Below are positions 25,116 to 33,445 of a stretch of DNA of 38,579 bases, one piece after another; position 1 is the first letter of the stretch; each line of letters begins with the position of its first letter. The stretch is from an uncultured Paraglaciecola sp. GTDB taxonomy: Bacteria; Pseudomonadota; Gammaproteobacteria; Enterobacterales; Alteromonadaceae. Where the stretch lies: positions 1 through 38,579 of the forward strand of contig CANMKA010000034.1 in assembly GCA_947498355.1 (NCBI GenBank), given 5' to 3'. Made by a program: the position numbers and the translations under genes. The notes under the pieces were generated by a model. It was not told the DNA's origin, searched no databases, and worked only from the letters and a program-made list of their open reading frames with translations.

Positions 25116-25377
25116 CCTCGGTTTAGACTGTGTTTGTAGGTGTAAATTTTTGTAGGTGCATTTAAAAGGAACGACGAATTGGAACCGAGTTAAGGGCTCT
25201 TTGATCTTGTAATAAATGACTACTGTAAGCTCCTTCCTCATGCTAACAACCTATTCCGTGAGCTTCGCATAATCCATGGCTCACAGGCGTGAATTCTTGT
25301 TGTCTTCAGACGCATAGCCTTGCGCTTGCGTTTGGTTATTCGTATTCTCACATTTTGTTTTTGGCCTTGGTTGATAT

Positions 25378-26352
25378 ATGCATGGTGTATTTTTAGATTT
25401 AAAAACGTTTCGAGAGCAAGTGTGTCTTGAAAAAATTGAACAACAGCTTGATGAGCTGACCTGTTTTGACATAACCAAAGCCGAGCAAGTGGTAGAGCGT
25501 TGTCAAAATATGGAAGTCATTATAACCAACAAGGTTGTGATTACTGCGGATATTATGCGCCAACTACCCAAGCTTAAACTGATTTGTATTGCCGCTACGG
25601 GAACCAATAATGTTGACTTATCGGCGGCAAAGACCGTAAACGTAGGGGTTTGCAATGTTAGCGGCTACTCAACTCCCTCTGTGAGCCAATATGTGTTTGC
25701 TCAATTGTTGGAGTATTTTAATCGCACTAGCCAGCATAATTCGAATACAGCGAAGGGTATTTGGCAGCAAAGCCCAGTTTTTTGTCATTTAGGGCAAGGG
25801 TTTTCTGAGTTAAATGGTAAGACTCTGGGCATAGTAGGCTACGGAAATTTAGGTAAAGCAGTAGCCAAAATCGCCAATGCCTTTGGTATGCAGGTACTAA
25901 TTGCCGAGCGTCCTAACGCCAGCCAAATACGGGCAGGTCGTGAAGCCTTTGAAACAGTTTTACAGCGGGCCGATATAGTAACCTTACATTGCCCACAAAC
26001 CCCAGAAACTAAAAACCTGATTAATCAAACTAGCTTAAGCTTAATGAAACCAAATTCTGTATTGATTAATACGTCTCGTGGGCCAGTAGTCAATAGTAAG
26101 GACTTACATTATGCCTTGGTACATCGCGTAATTGGCTATGCTATTTTAGATGTACTTGAGCAAGAACCGCCGCCTAAAGACCACATTTTATTAACTGGCA
26201 CTCAAGGGGACGGTGAGCCATTGTCTAATTTAAAGTTAACAGCACACATTGCTTGGGCCAGCGATCAGGCCCAAGACAGGTTGATTAGTTTAATTGGCGA
26301 AAATATCCAAGCTTATAAGCGAGGACAGGTGTTGAACCGCGTTGAGCTTTAG
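25378..26352 (+). CDS. D-2-hydroxyacid dehydrogenase (glycerate dehydrogenase-like)
   Basis: 324 residues with the D-isomer-specific 2-hydroxyacid dehydrogenase fold. The Rossmann motif GIVGYGNLG lies at 151-159. Catalytic residues are Arg234 (TSRGP), Glu263 (EQEPP) and His290 (TAHIAWAS). The phrases AATGTNNVDLSAAK and LTAHIAWAS are most like hydroxypyruvate reductase/glycerate dehydrogenases (HprA-like) of photorespiratory-type or serine-pathway metabolism. The exact substrate is not certain. The start ATG has no clear ribosome site, and a longer N-terminus is not available in frame. Confidence 0.9.
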   Translation: MHGVFLDLKTFREQVCLEKIEQQLDELTCFDITKAEQVVERCQNMEVIITNKVVITADIMRQLPKLKLICIAATGTNNVDLSAAKTVNVGVCNVSGYSTPSVSQYVFAQLLEYFNRTSQHNSNTAKGIWQQSPVFCHLGQGFSELNGKTLGIVGYGNLGKAVAKIANAFGMQVLIAERPNASQIRAGREAFETVLQRADIVTLHCPQTPETKNLINQTSLSLMKPNSVLINTSRGPVVNSKDLHYALVHRVIGYAILDVLEQEPPPKDHILLTGTQGDGEPLSNLKLTAHIAWASDQAQDRLISLIGENIQAYKRGQVLNRVEL

Positions 26353-26375
26353 GGAGTAATTTTAAGGTTTAGCGT

Positions 26376-26427
26376 GACACTGTGCGTGTCTACAGCGTTT
26401 GAGTGGCAGCTGAGAGCTTGCTGCCAC
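26376..26427. terminator. Two hairpins between convergent genes
   Basis: GACAC-TGTGC-GTGTC (26376-26390) and the stronger GTGGCAGC / GCTGCCAC stem (26403-26410 and 26420-26427, loop of 9) lie between the convergent dehydrogenase and channel genes. There is no clear T-run, but the position suggests bidirectional termination. Confidence 0.5.
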
Positions 26428-26453
26428 CTATGGTAATTGAATGATTGAACAGC

Positions 26454-27260
26454 TTATTTTTTGGACAAGCCTTGAAGCTGAACTTGCAGGGCACTGATTT
26501 GTTCTGATATTTCCTTTAAGCTGGGTTCGCCTTGTTCTTCCATTTTTTCTGCACGGGCTTTGGCGTTTTCTTGCTCCATTACCCCTACCACTATTCCAAT
26601 CACCATATTCAAAAACGCGAAGGCGGTAAAAAAGATAAAAGTTAGATAAAAAATCCAGCTCATTGGATAAACCGCCATGGTTTCGTACATGACGTCTGTC
26701 CAATCCTCAAACGTCATCACCCTAAACAGAGTGAGTAAAGAAATGGTAATGTCGCCCCATAAAACGGGATTAATAGGTTCGAATAAGGTACTGCCAATTG
26801 CGGCATAGATGTAAAAAATAATAAACATCAGCAACATAACGTAACCTAATTGCGGTAGAGCTTTGACCAAAGATACGAGTAAAATTCTGAGCTCTGGAAT
26901 AATCGAAATCATCCTGAGCACCCTAAATACTCGCACTAAGCGCGCAATCACCGCTAGTTCAGCGTCATCGGCTGGGATTAAACTCACAAGTACAATTAGG
27001 GTATCGAACACATTCCAAAAGCTCTTAAAAAAATTACGTTTTTTGTGTTCGGCGAAAAACCGTATGGTCAGCTCAAGTAAAAAGAATGCACTAATAAACC
27101 AATCTAAGAACTGGGTGAGCAATAGGGCTGTACTCGACATGTCGTACGTTTTTGCACCAACCAATAAGGCTGAAAAGATAATGACAGACACCACAAATAG
27201 TTCGAAAATTTTGTTGGTGCGAATTTTAATGAAGGTATTTTTTAGGGCTGATGCTTGCAT
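26454..27260 (-). CDS. Voltage-gated-type cation channel (NaChBac-like)
   Basis: 268 residues with six transmembrane segments, the single-domain form of bacterial voltage-gated sodium channels. The fourth segment has arginines at every third position (Arg107, 110, 113, 116; RLVRVFRVLRM), a working voltage-sensor pattern. The pore carries FRVMTFEDWTD (179-189). Known sodium channels of this family have T-L-E-S-W at the filter. Here it is T-F-E-D-W followed by Thr-Asp, so two extra acidic residues line the pore, a change that in engineered NavAb converts selectivity toward calcium. The C-terminal tail (about 228-268) is a coiled coil (MEQENAKARAEKMEEQ) that should join the tetramer. The gene stands alone; its promoter region has an unusual inverted repeat. 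Confidence 0.9.
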   Translation of the reverse strand: MQASALKNTFIKIRTNKIFELFVVSVIIFSALLVGAKTYDMSSTALLLTQFLDWFISAFFLLELTIRFFAEHKKRNFFKSFWNVFDTLIVLVSLIPADDAELAVIARLVRVFRVLRMISIIPELRILLVSLVKALPQLGYVMLLMFIIFYIYAAIGSTLFEPINPVLWGDITISLLTLFRVMTFEDWTDVMYETMAVYPMSWIFYLTFIFFTAFAFLNMVIGIVVGVMEQENAKARAEKMEEQGEPSLKEISEQISALQVQLQGLSKK

Positions 27261-27269
27261 GGGATTAGC

Positions 27270-27321
27270 TGATTGACAATAAACCCAGATAGGGTAGTGA
27301 TTTCGTACCTGCTGTCAATCA
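27270..27321. repeat. Spaced inverted repeat upstream of the channel gene
   Basis: TGATTGACA (27270-27278) and TGTCAATCA (27313-27321) are perfect 9-base complements separated by 34 bases. They lie just upstream of the channel start. The spacing is too long for a simple dimer site, but it could be a loop-forming operator or paired operators. Confidence 0.45.
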
Positions 27322-27328
27322 TTGAATA

Positions 27329-27369
27329 GGTTTAGCCAAGCTTATTTTGCTGGACCGCAAGGCTAAACC
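27329..27369 (-). terminator. Probable tolC terminator hairpin
   Basis: Perfect 9-base arms GGTTTAGCC (27329-27337) and GGCTAAACC (27361-27369) surround a 23-base loop just downstream of the tolC stop. The T-run is poor, so this is a moderate call. Confidence 0.5.
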
Positions 27370-27386
27370 GATACTGACAGATGCGT

Positions 27387-28739
27387 TTATTTTTGGGCGA
27401 CTAAGGCAGAGTCAATGTCTTGGATGTCTTGTTCTGAGAGTTTGCCCGACGCAAATTTTAAATTCATTACACTCGTCACATAACCATATCTTACGCTGGC
27501 TAGGTTACGTCTGGCATCGAATAAATTACGAGTACTGTTAAGTACGTCGACTATAGTGCGGGTACCTACATCAAATCCGGCTTCGGTTGCTTCTAGGGCA
27601 CTCTCTGCTGACAGTACAGCTTGCTCAAAGGCTCGAATACGAGCGATAGACGCTTTGACGTCGTTGAAGTTAGAACGCACGCTACGAATAACTTGACGTT
27701 TAATCCGCTCACGATCTTCGCTTTGTGAAATGAAATTGGCCTTGGCTGAATCGACATTGGCTCTGAGGCGACCACCGGCAAAAATTGGCACCGATACCGA
27801 GACACCAAGCTGATATGTATCGAAGGTTTGTGTGATATTGGTGATATTGTCTACGTTATTGGGATCTTCTGGGTTGAGCTCTACATTCTGCGGGAGACGA
27901 GTTTGATCTTCGAACTCGCTAGAGTCAACAGTTGCAGAAAAATTGACCGTTGGTAAAAAGCTCGCTCGAGCATTCTTTATATCATACTTTGCAATATCTA
28001 CCCCTGCGTTGGCCGCAACGAGTTGCAAATTAAATTGCTCAGCATCTTTGAGCCACTGTTCGACACTGGTTGGAGCGGGCATAGAAGCAGAAAAGGTTTC
28101 GGTATTTAGTACGTGTAAACTTGGGTAATAACGTCCAGTAATTTCACGTAATGCCTCTAGGTTGGTTTCAACACTATTTTCGGCACTAATTTCTCGGGCA
28201 ACGGCCGTATCGAATTGAGCTTGGGCTTCGTGAACATCTGTAATGGCGGTTAAGCCGACTTCAAACCTTTGTTTAGTTTGCTCTAATTGACGCTCGATAG
28301 CGCGTTTTTCTGCTTTGGCAAATTCCAGATCGTCTTGGGCTTGCAAGGTATTAAAGTAATTATTTACGATCCGCACGATGAGATCTTGTAAAGTGCGAGC
28401 ATATAATGTGTCGGCTCGACTCGCTACCAACTCCGCTCGATTTAGGGCGACCCAATTCGAATGGTCATAAATACTTTGCGATAATCTAATGTTTGCATTT
28501 TGAGAGGTACGGTCTCTGTCTCCACCTATACGACTTGCAGATAAAGAACCTGAAATCTGGGGAAATAAATCGGCCCTGCTTCTCTTGATTCCGATAAAGG
28601 CGGCATCCCGGTCGGCTTTAGACTGTAGGGTAGCAGGATCATTGTCGAGGGCCTGTTGATATACTTGATATAATGATTCTGCAGAAACAGAGCTAATTAG
28701 GTGAGCACCCACTAATAGCGTTAAAAGTGTCTTTCTCAT
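27387..28739 (-). CDS. tolC: TolC-family outer membrane efflux channel
   Basis: 450 residues from the ATG at 28739, which has AGGA at a good distance and gives a signal peptide (MRKTLLTLLVGAHLISSVSA, cut before ESLYQVYQ). The open frame extends upstream to 28814, but that part has no signal-like sequence. The two tandem OEP repeats carry the family words DNDPATLQSKADRDAAFIG and DVLNSTRNLFDARRNLASVRYGYV. TolC forms the trimeric outer-membrane duct of RND, MFS and ABC pumps and type I secretion. It is divergent from nudF, as in E. coli. The RND pair 13 kb away is a plausible user, but that is an inference. Confidence 0.94.
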   Translation of the reverse strand: MRKTLLTLLVGAHLISSVSAESLYQVYQQALDNDPATLQSKADRDAAFIGIKRSRADLFPQISGSLSASRIGGDRDRTSQNANIRLSQSIYDHSNWVALNRAELVASRADTLYARTLQDLIVRIVNNYFNTLQAQDDLEFAKAEKRAIERQLEQTKQRFEVGLTAITDVHEAQAQFDTAVAREISAENSVETNLEALREITGRYYPSLHVLNTETFSASMPAPTSVEQWLKDAEQFNLQLVAANAGVDIAKYDIKNARASFLPTVNFSATVDSSEFEDQTRLPQNVELNPEDPNNVDNITNITQTFDTYQLGVSVSVPIFAGGRLRANVDSAKANFISQSEDRERIKRQVIRSVRSNFNDVKASIARIRAFEQAVLSAESALEATEAGFDVGTRTIVDVLNSTRNLFDARRNLASVRYGYVTSVMNLKFASGKLSEQDIQDIDSALVAQK

Positions 28740-29025
28740 GTGGCGTCCTGTATGAAGTCCAATCCAATAATTAATGACATAATATGTGTTGATTGCTTGG
28801 TGTTTAAAACACATGTGGCAAATAGTTGAGACTGCAATCGTTTCTTAACAATGGGTCAAAGTTTAAGCAAATCAAGTGGCAACCCCTAACATAAACATGC
28901 AAAGCCAGTCGATGAAGTGTAACAGAATGTGTGTTGGCGAAAAGGCCTGAAGTTTGATGCTAATAAAATTTAAAATAAAATCCGGTACAATAGCCTAAAA
29001 CACCTAGCATGAGTCGAGAAATAAA

Positions 29026-29661
29026 TTGACTAAACGTACCAACGAAATTCATCAATTTGATAAAAACGATATCGAGATATTGACGCAACAGCCTCTCTAT
29101 CATGGCTTTTTTAAAATGGTTAAATATGCGTTCAAGCACAAGCTATTTAATGGTGGTTGGAGTGACACCATAGAGCGTGAGGTATTCGAGCGCGGCCATG
29201 CCGTCGCTGTTTTGTTATTTGATCCTAAGCTCGATGAATTTGTTATGATTGAGCAAATTCGTATTGGTGCGTTACCCACGACTGAATCGCCCTGGTTGCT
29301 CGAGGTGGTGGCGGGTGTGATAGACGAGGGCGAAACCCCAGAAAATGTCTGTCGCCGAGAAGCCGAAGAAGAAGCCGGAGTAGCTATCACTAAGTTAACT
29401 AAAGCGCTGAGTTATTTATCAAGTCCGGGCGGAACGACTGAACGTATACATATTTTTGTGGGTCAAGTAGATGCGAGTCAAGCCGAAGGCGTACATGGCC
29501 TAGACTATGAAGGCGAGGATATTTTGGTGCACAGAGTCAAAACCGATCTGGCATTGAGCTGGATAGCTCAAGAAAAAATTGACAATGCGGCTACACTTAT
29601 AGCCCTGCAATGGTTTGCTATGAACAAAACGACTATATTGGAAACGTGGAACAATGAATAA
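29026..29661 (+). CDS. nudF: ADP-ribose pyrophosphatase NudF
   Basis: 211 residues starting at TTG; an ATG at 29010 in another frame stops at once, so TTG is the best start, but the ribosome site is weak. The 23-residue Nudix box (residues 97-119, GVIDEGETPENVCRREAEEE and then AGV) is complete. It hydrolyses ADP-ribose and related nucleotide sugars to AMP and a sugar phosphate with magnesium. Overall likeness to E. coli NudF is clear (FERGHAVAVLLFDP, EQIRIGALPTTESPWLLEVVAG). It starts the nudF-yqiB-cpdA-yqiA-parE run and overlaps yqiB by eight bases. Confidence 0.96.
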   Translation: MTKRTNEIHQFDKNDIEILTQQPLYHGFFKMVKYAFKHKLFNGGWSDTIEREVFERGHAVAVLLFDPKLDEFVMIEQIRIGALPTTESPWLLEVVAGVIDEGETPENVCRREAEEEAGVAITKLTKALSYLSSPGGTTERIHIFVGQVDASQAEGVHGLDYEGEDILVHRVKTDLALSWIAQEKIDNAATLIALQWFAMNKTTILETWNNE

Positions 29662-30097
29662 TGGGGTAAAGCGCAAATACGTGCCTAAGTTGGCTAACAT
29701 GCATCAAGTGTGTGAGCACAACTATGGGCGCTTACTCAGGTTGTTGCCTGATTGCGATACCCAAGAATTAGAATATCAATTTAACGTCAGTCAAGCTTTG
29801 CGCTACACCATTAAAATCGTTGAGTGCAGTCGCTACACTAGCACCTTAGAAATGTCACAAAAAAGTCAGGCGGGTTTTGAATTTTTAAGACCTATAGTGC
29901 TAGTGCGCCTATATCATGATGCAAAAATGGCAGAAGTATTAAGCGCACAAAATATTGGTTCACTTAAGCCGAGTTATCAGTATCCCAATATTAAGATGTA
30001 TCAACGTAACGAAAAAGAAATGGTTAATGTATTTTTGGCCGAGTGGTTACAGTTTTGCCTGAGCCAAAGTAGTCAAACTCAAATCATTCACTCTTAA
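29654..30097 (+). CDS. yqiB: DUF1249 protein YqiB
   Basis: 147 residues matching the conserved neighbour of nudF and cpdA. The family words YVPKLANMHQVCEHNYGRLLRLLPD and YPNIKMYQRNEKEMVNVFLAEWL are present. It has no known catalytic motif. Its start overlaps the nudF stop by eight bases and its stop overlaps the cpdA start by one (TAATG), so it is translationally coupled to both neighbours. Function unknown; the fixed gene order across gammaproteobacteria suggests a link with nucleotide signalling. Confidence 0.93.
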   Translation: MNNGVKRKYVPKLANMHQVCEHNYGRLLRLLPDCDTQELEYQFNVSQALRYTIKIVECSRYTSTLEMSQKSQAGFEFLRPIVLVRLYHDAKMAEVLSAQNIGSLKPSYQYPNIKMYQRNEKEMVNVFLAEWLQFCLSQSSQTQIIHS

Positions 30098-30834
30098 TGA
30101 AACTTGCCCAGATTACCGATTGCCATTTGTTTGCAGAGACCCAGACTTTGGGTTATGCAGATATTAATCCTTATTTATCACTTCAATTAATGCTTGATGT
30201 TGTGAGTGCTCACAAACCTGATTTTCTACTAATTACTGGTGATTTAAGTGGAGATGCTTCAGAGCAAAGTTACCTTCACTTCAAAACCTTGTTGGAACAG
30301 GCAAACTTGAACTGCGGCTATGCCATAGTGCCTGGTAATCATGATTGTTTAACAGCTCTGGAAAACCAATTTGATGAGAGTCAGCTTTGGACTTCGTCAC
30401 CTCATGTTTACGGCGAATGGGTAATACATTATGTCAATACCCATTACCAACAGGCCTTAGGTTTGATCGATGCGTCAGATTTGGCAGATTTAGTAGAGGA
30501 TATAAAGCAATATCCTGATTACAGTCACCTGATTGCCACCCATCATCATCCAATACCCACAGAGAGTTGGATGGACACGCATGAATGGCTTAACAGAGAA
30601 CAATTTACCAAGGCAATTGAGGCGTTACCTCAAGTCGTTGGCGTTGTTTACGGACATATTCATATGGATGTTGTGCATCAGCGGGGGCAAGTGAGTTATT
30701 TGGGATGCCCCTCCACTTGTTGGCAATGGGCGGCGACGCCAGAGTTTAGTGCAAGCCAGCAAGCTGCTGGTTTTAGGATTATAGAATTAGCTGCAAAAGG
30801 TAAAATACGCACTCAGGTGTATCGTATTGAATAG
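30097..30834 (+). CDS. cpdA: 3',5'-cAMP phosphodiesterase CpdA
   Basis: 245 residues of the metallophosphoesterase fold. The metal ligands are all seen: Asp8 and His10 (ITDCHL), Asp49 (TGDLSGD), Asn81, His82 and Asp83 (PGNHDC), His149 and His150 (ATHHHP), and His187 and His189 (YGHIHMD). It degrades cAMP and so limits CRP activation. A one-base overlap couples it to yqiB, and yqiA follows after about 30 bases. Confidence 0.96.
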   Translation: MKLAQITDCHLFAETQTLGYADINPYLSLQLMLDVVSAHKPDFLLITGDLSGDASEQSYLHFKTLLEQANLNCGYAIVPGNHDCLTALENQFDESQLWTSSPHVYGEWVIHYVNTHYQQALGLIDASDLADLVEDIKQYPDYSHLIATHHHPIPTESWMDTHEWLNREQFTKAIEALPQVVGVVYGHIHMDVVHQRGQVSYLGCPSTCWQWAATPEFSASQQAAGFRIIELAAKGKIRTQVYRIE

Positions 30835-30867
30835 TATGGCTATTACAACCCTTACTAAGGAGCAAAG

Positions 30868-31446
30868 GTGGCTCATCTAGTTATTTATTTGCATGGTTTT
30901 ATGAGCTCGCCTCATTCAATTAAGGCAACCCAGACCCTTGAGTTTGTTAAGTCTAATTATCCAGATTTAGCAATCGAAGTTCCCAAGCTGGCTAATTATC
31001 CCGCTGAGGCAGCGGCCATTATTGAAGCTTTGATTGCTCGTCATACTGATAAAAAGCTTAGGTTTATTGGTAGCTCGTTAGGGGGATATTTGTCGACTCG
31101 CATGTGTGAGCGATATGGCGCCAAAGGGGTGCTTATTAATCCTGCGGTAAGGCCTTATGAATTGCTGATGGATTATTTAGGTGAGCACGTTAACCCTTAT
31201 ACACAAGAACCTTTTTTGCTGGAACAAAAGCATATTGCTGAGTTAGTTGCTTTAGATGAGCCTAAGCTGGCTAAGCCAGAAAACTACTGGGTTTTGTTGC
31301 AAACCGCTGACGAAACACTCGATTATAAACTGGCCGCCGAAAAATATGCCCAAAGCCGCTTAACGATTGAGCAAGGCGGTGATCACAGTTTTAAGGGCTT
31401 TGACCGATTCTTACCAGATATTTTTCGGTTTCTACTGCAAGACTAA
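30868..31446 (+). CDS. yqiA: YqiA esterase-like alpha/beta hydrolase
   Basis: 192 residues from a GTG with AAGGAG five bases before it. It has the alpha/beta hydrolase core: HGFMSSPHS (oxyanion region, 9-17), nucleophile motif GSSLGG with Ser70, and a C-terminal GGDHSFKGF with the catalytic-type His near 173. E. coli YqiA shows esterase activity on short acyl and CoA-type substrates; the true substrate is not known. It sits between cpdA and parE as in E. coli. Confidence 0.93.
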   Translation: MAHLVIYLHGFMSSPHSIKATQTLEFVKSNYPDLAIEVPKLANYPAEAAAIIEALIARHTDKKLRFIGSSLGGYLSTRMCERYGAKGVLINPAVRPYELLMDYLGEHVNPYTQEPFLLEQKHIAELVALDEPKLAKPENYWVLLQTADETLDYKLAAEKYAQSRLTIEQGGDHSFKGFDRFLPDIFRFLLQD

Positions 31447-31526
31447 ATGAAGCTTGGTATAACATGCTATAAATTGCGGGTATCAAAACCCTAGTTATTA
31501 TCCCTTAAATTCGAATTAAGTGAATT

Positions 31527-33416
31527 ATGTCAGAACAATACAACGCAGATGCAATTGAGGTTTTAAACGGACTTGAACCCGTTCAGCGCCGTCCGGGTAT
31601 GTACACAGATACCACACGGCCCAACCACTTAAGCCAAGAAGTCATAGATAACAGTGTTGATGAAGCGTTAGCTGGCCATGCAAGTTCAATAAAAGTGATT
31701 TTACACGCAGACCAGTCTCTTGAAGCAGTCGATGATGGCCGAGGTATGCCTGTCGACATTCACCCAGAAGAAGGGATATCTGGGGTAGAACTGATAATGA
31801 CTAAACTTCATGCTGGGGGTAAATTCTCCAACAAAAATTATCAATTTTCTGGTGGTTTGCATGGCGTGGGGATCTCTGTAGTTAATGCCTTATCTACCCG
31901 CGTCGAAGTGAATATTCGCCGTGATGGGCAAGTTCATCAAATTGCATTTGAAAATGGCGATAAAGTCCAGGAGTTACAAGTCGTCGATACCTGCGGTAAG
32001 CGTAACACAGGTACCAGAGTGCATTTTTGGCCTGATCCTAAGTATTTTGATTCGGCTAAATTCTCGGTTACTAAGCTATTGCATGTGCTGCGGGCAAAAG
32101 CGGTGTTGTGTCCGGGTCTACGCATTAAGTTTACCAATAAAATTAATAACGAAAGCCAAGAATGGTTTTATGAAGATGGGTTAAAAGACTACTTACACCA
32201 GTCGGTGAAGGAATATATTACCTTACCCGACGACGTGCCGTTTGTGGGTAAGTTTGCCGGAAACTTAGAGGCCGCAGATTGGGCTGTTATGTGGTTACCC
32301 GAAGGTGGCGAAATGGTCACCGAAAGTTACGTTAATTTGATCCCTACTGCTCAAGGCGGCACCCACGTAAACGGGCTACGCCAAGGCTTGCTAGAGTCAA
32401 TGCGCGAATTCTGTGAGTTCAGAAATCTATTGCCACGTGGCGTAAAATTAACGCCTGAAGATATTTGGGATAGATGCAGTTACGTGCTTTCGACTAAGAT
32501 GCAAGATCCACAATTTGCAGGCCAAACCAAAGAGCGTTTATCTTCCCGTCAAGCCGCTGTGTTCGTATCTGGAGTAGTCAAAGACGCCTTTAGTTTGTGG
32601 CTAAATCAACATACAGATGTGGCAGAGTTGCTGGCTGACATGTGTATCAACAATGCCCAAAGTCGTTTGCGTCAAAGTAAAAAGGTGGCACGAAAAAAAG
32701 TAACACAAGGACCTGCCTTACCGGGCAAGTTAACCGATTGTTCGACCCAAGACACATCTCGCTCAGAACTATTTTTAGTCGAAGGGGACTCGGCGGGTGG
32801 CTCAGCTAAACAGGCTAGGGAGCGTGAGTTTCAGGCCATTATGCCCTTGCGTGGCAAAATTTTAAATAGCTGGGAAGTTGACTCTTCTCAGGTACTTGCC
32901 TCTCAAGAAATCCACGACATTTCTGTCGCCTTGGGTATCGACCCTGATTCCGATGACTTGTCGGGCCTGCGCTACGACAAAATTTGTATTTTGGCTGATG
33001 CAGATTCTGATGGACTGCACATTGCAACCTTGTTGTGCGCTTTGTTTGTTCAACACTTTAGAACGCTAGTCAGCACTGGCCATGTATACGTAGCTATGCC
33101 GCCTCTATTCAGAATCGATATTGGTAAAGATGTCTATTACGCTCTTGATGAGGGCGAAAAAGAAGGCATTCTCGACAGGATTGCGGCCGAAAAGAAGCGT
33201 GGCAAAGTTAATGTTCAACGTTTTAAAGGCTTGGGTGAAATGAACCCCATGCAATTGCGCGAAACTACTATGGATCCCAATACGCGACGATTGGTTCAAT
33301 TAACCATAGATGATCCTGAGCAGATGTTAGAAACCATGGATATGCTATTGGCTAAGAAACGGGCATCAGATCGTAAGCAATGGCTTGAGTCTAAAGGCAA
33401 TATGGCAATCGTTTAA
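31527..33416 (+). CDS. parE: DNA topoisomerase IV subunit B ParE
   Basis: 629 residues, almost the same length as E. coli ParE. The GHKL ATPase domain has NSVDEAL (Glu for catalysis) and VDDGRGMPVD. The transducer domain follows, with the motif KFSNKNYQFSGGLHGVG near 95-110. The TOPRIM domain has VEGDSAGGSAKQAR (about 415-430) and DADSDGLH (about 491-498). It partners with ParC, encoded elsewhere, to decatenate chromosomes. Quinolone- and coumarin-relevant residues cannot be judged here without alignment. Its ATG has no strong SD (GAATTAAGTGAATT), but the N-terminus MSEQYNADAIEVLNGLEPVQ fits the family. Confidence 0.98.
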   Translation: MSEQYNADAIEVLNGLEPVQRRPGMYTDTTRPNHLSQEVIDNSVDEALAGHASSIKVILHADQSLEAVDDGRGMPVDIHPEEGISGVELIMTKLHAGGKFSNKNYQFSGGLHGVGISVVNALSTRVEVNIRRDGQVHQIAFENGDKVQELQVVDTCGKRNTGTRVHFWPDPKYFDSAKFSVTKLLHVLRAKAVLCPGLRIKFTNKINNESQEWFYEDGLKDYLHQSVKEYITLPDDVPFVGKFAGNLEAADWAVMWLPEGGEMVTESYVNLIPTAQGGTHVNGLRQGLLESMREFCEFRNLLPRGVKLTPEDIWDRCSYVLSTKMQDPQFAGQTKERLSSRQAAVFVSGVVKDAFSLWLNQHTDVAELLADMCINNAQSRLRQSKKVARKKVTQGPALPGKLTDCSTQDTSRSELFLVEGDSAGGSAKQAREREFQAIMPLRGKILNSWEVDSSQVLASQEIHDISVALGIDPDSDDLSGLRYDKICILADADSDGLHIATLLCALFVQHFRTLVSTGHVYVAMPPLFRIDIGKDVYYALDEGEKEGILDRIAAEKKRGKVNVQRFKGLGEMNPMQLRETTMDPNTRRLVQLTIDDPEQMLETMDMLLAKKRASDRKQWLESKGNMAIV

Positions 33417-33445
33417 TCGAACTAGCTCGCTCAAAGGGGATTTTT

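Noticed and set aside
10558..28739. RND pump and tolC as one operon
   Set aside because: They are 13 kb apart with many unrelated genes between; only a functional partnership, not co-transcription, can be suggested.
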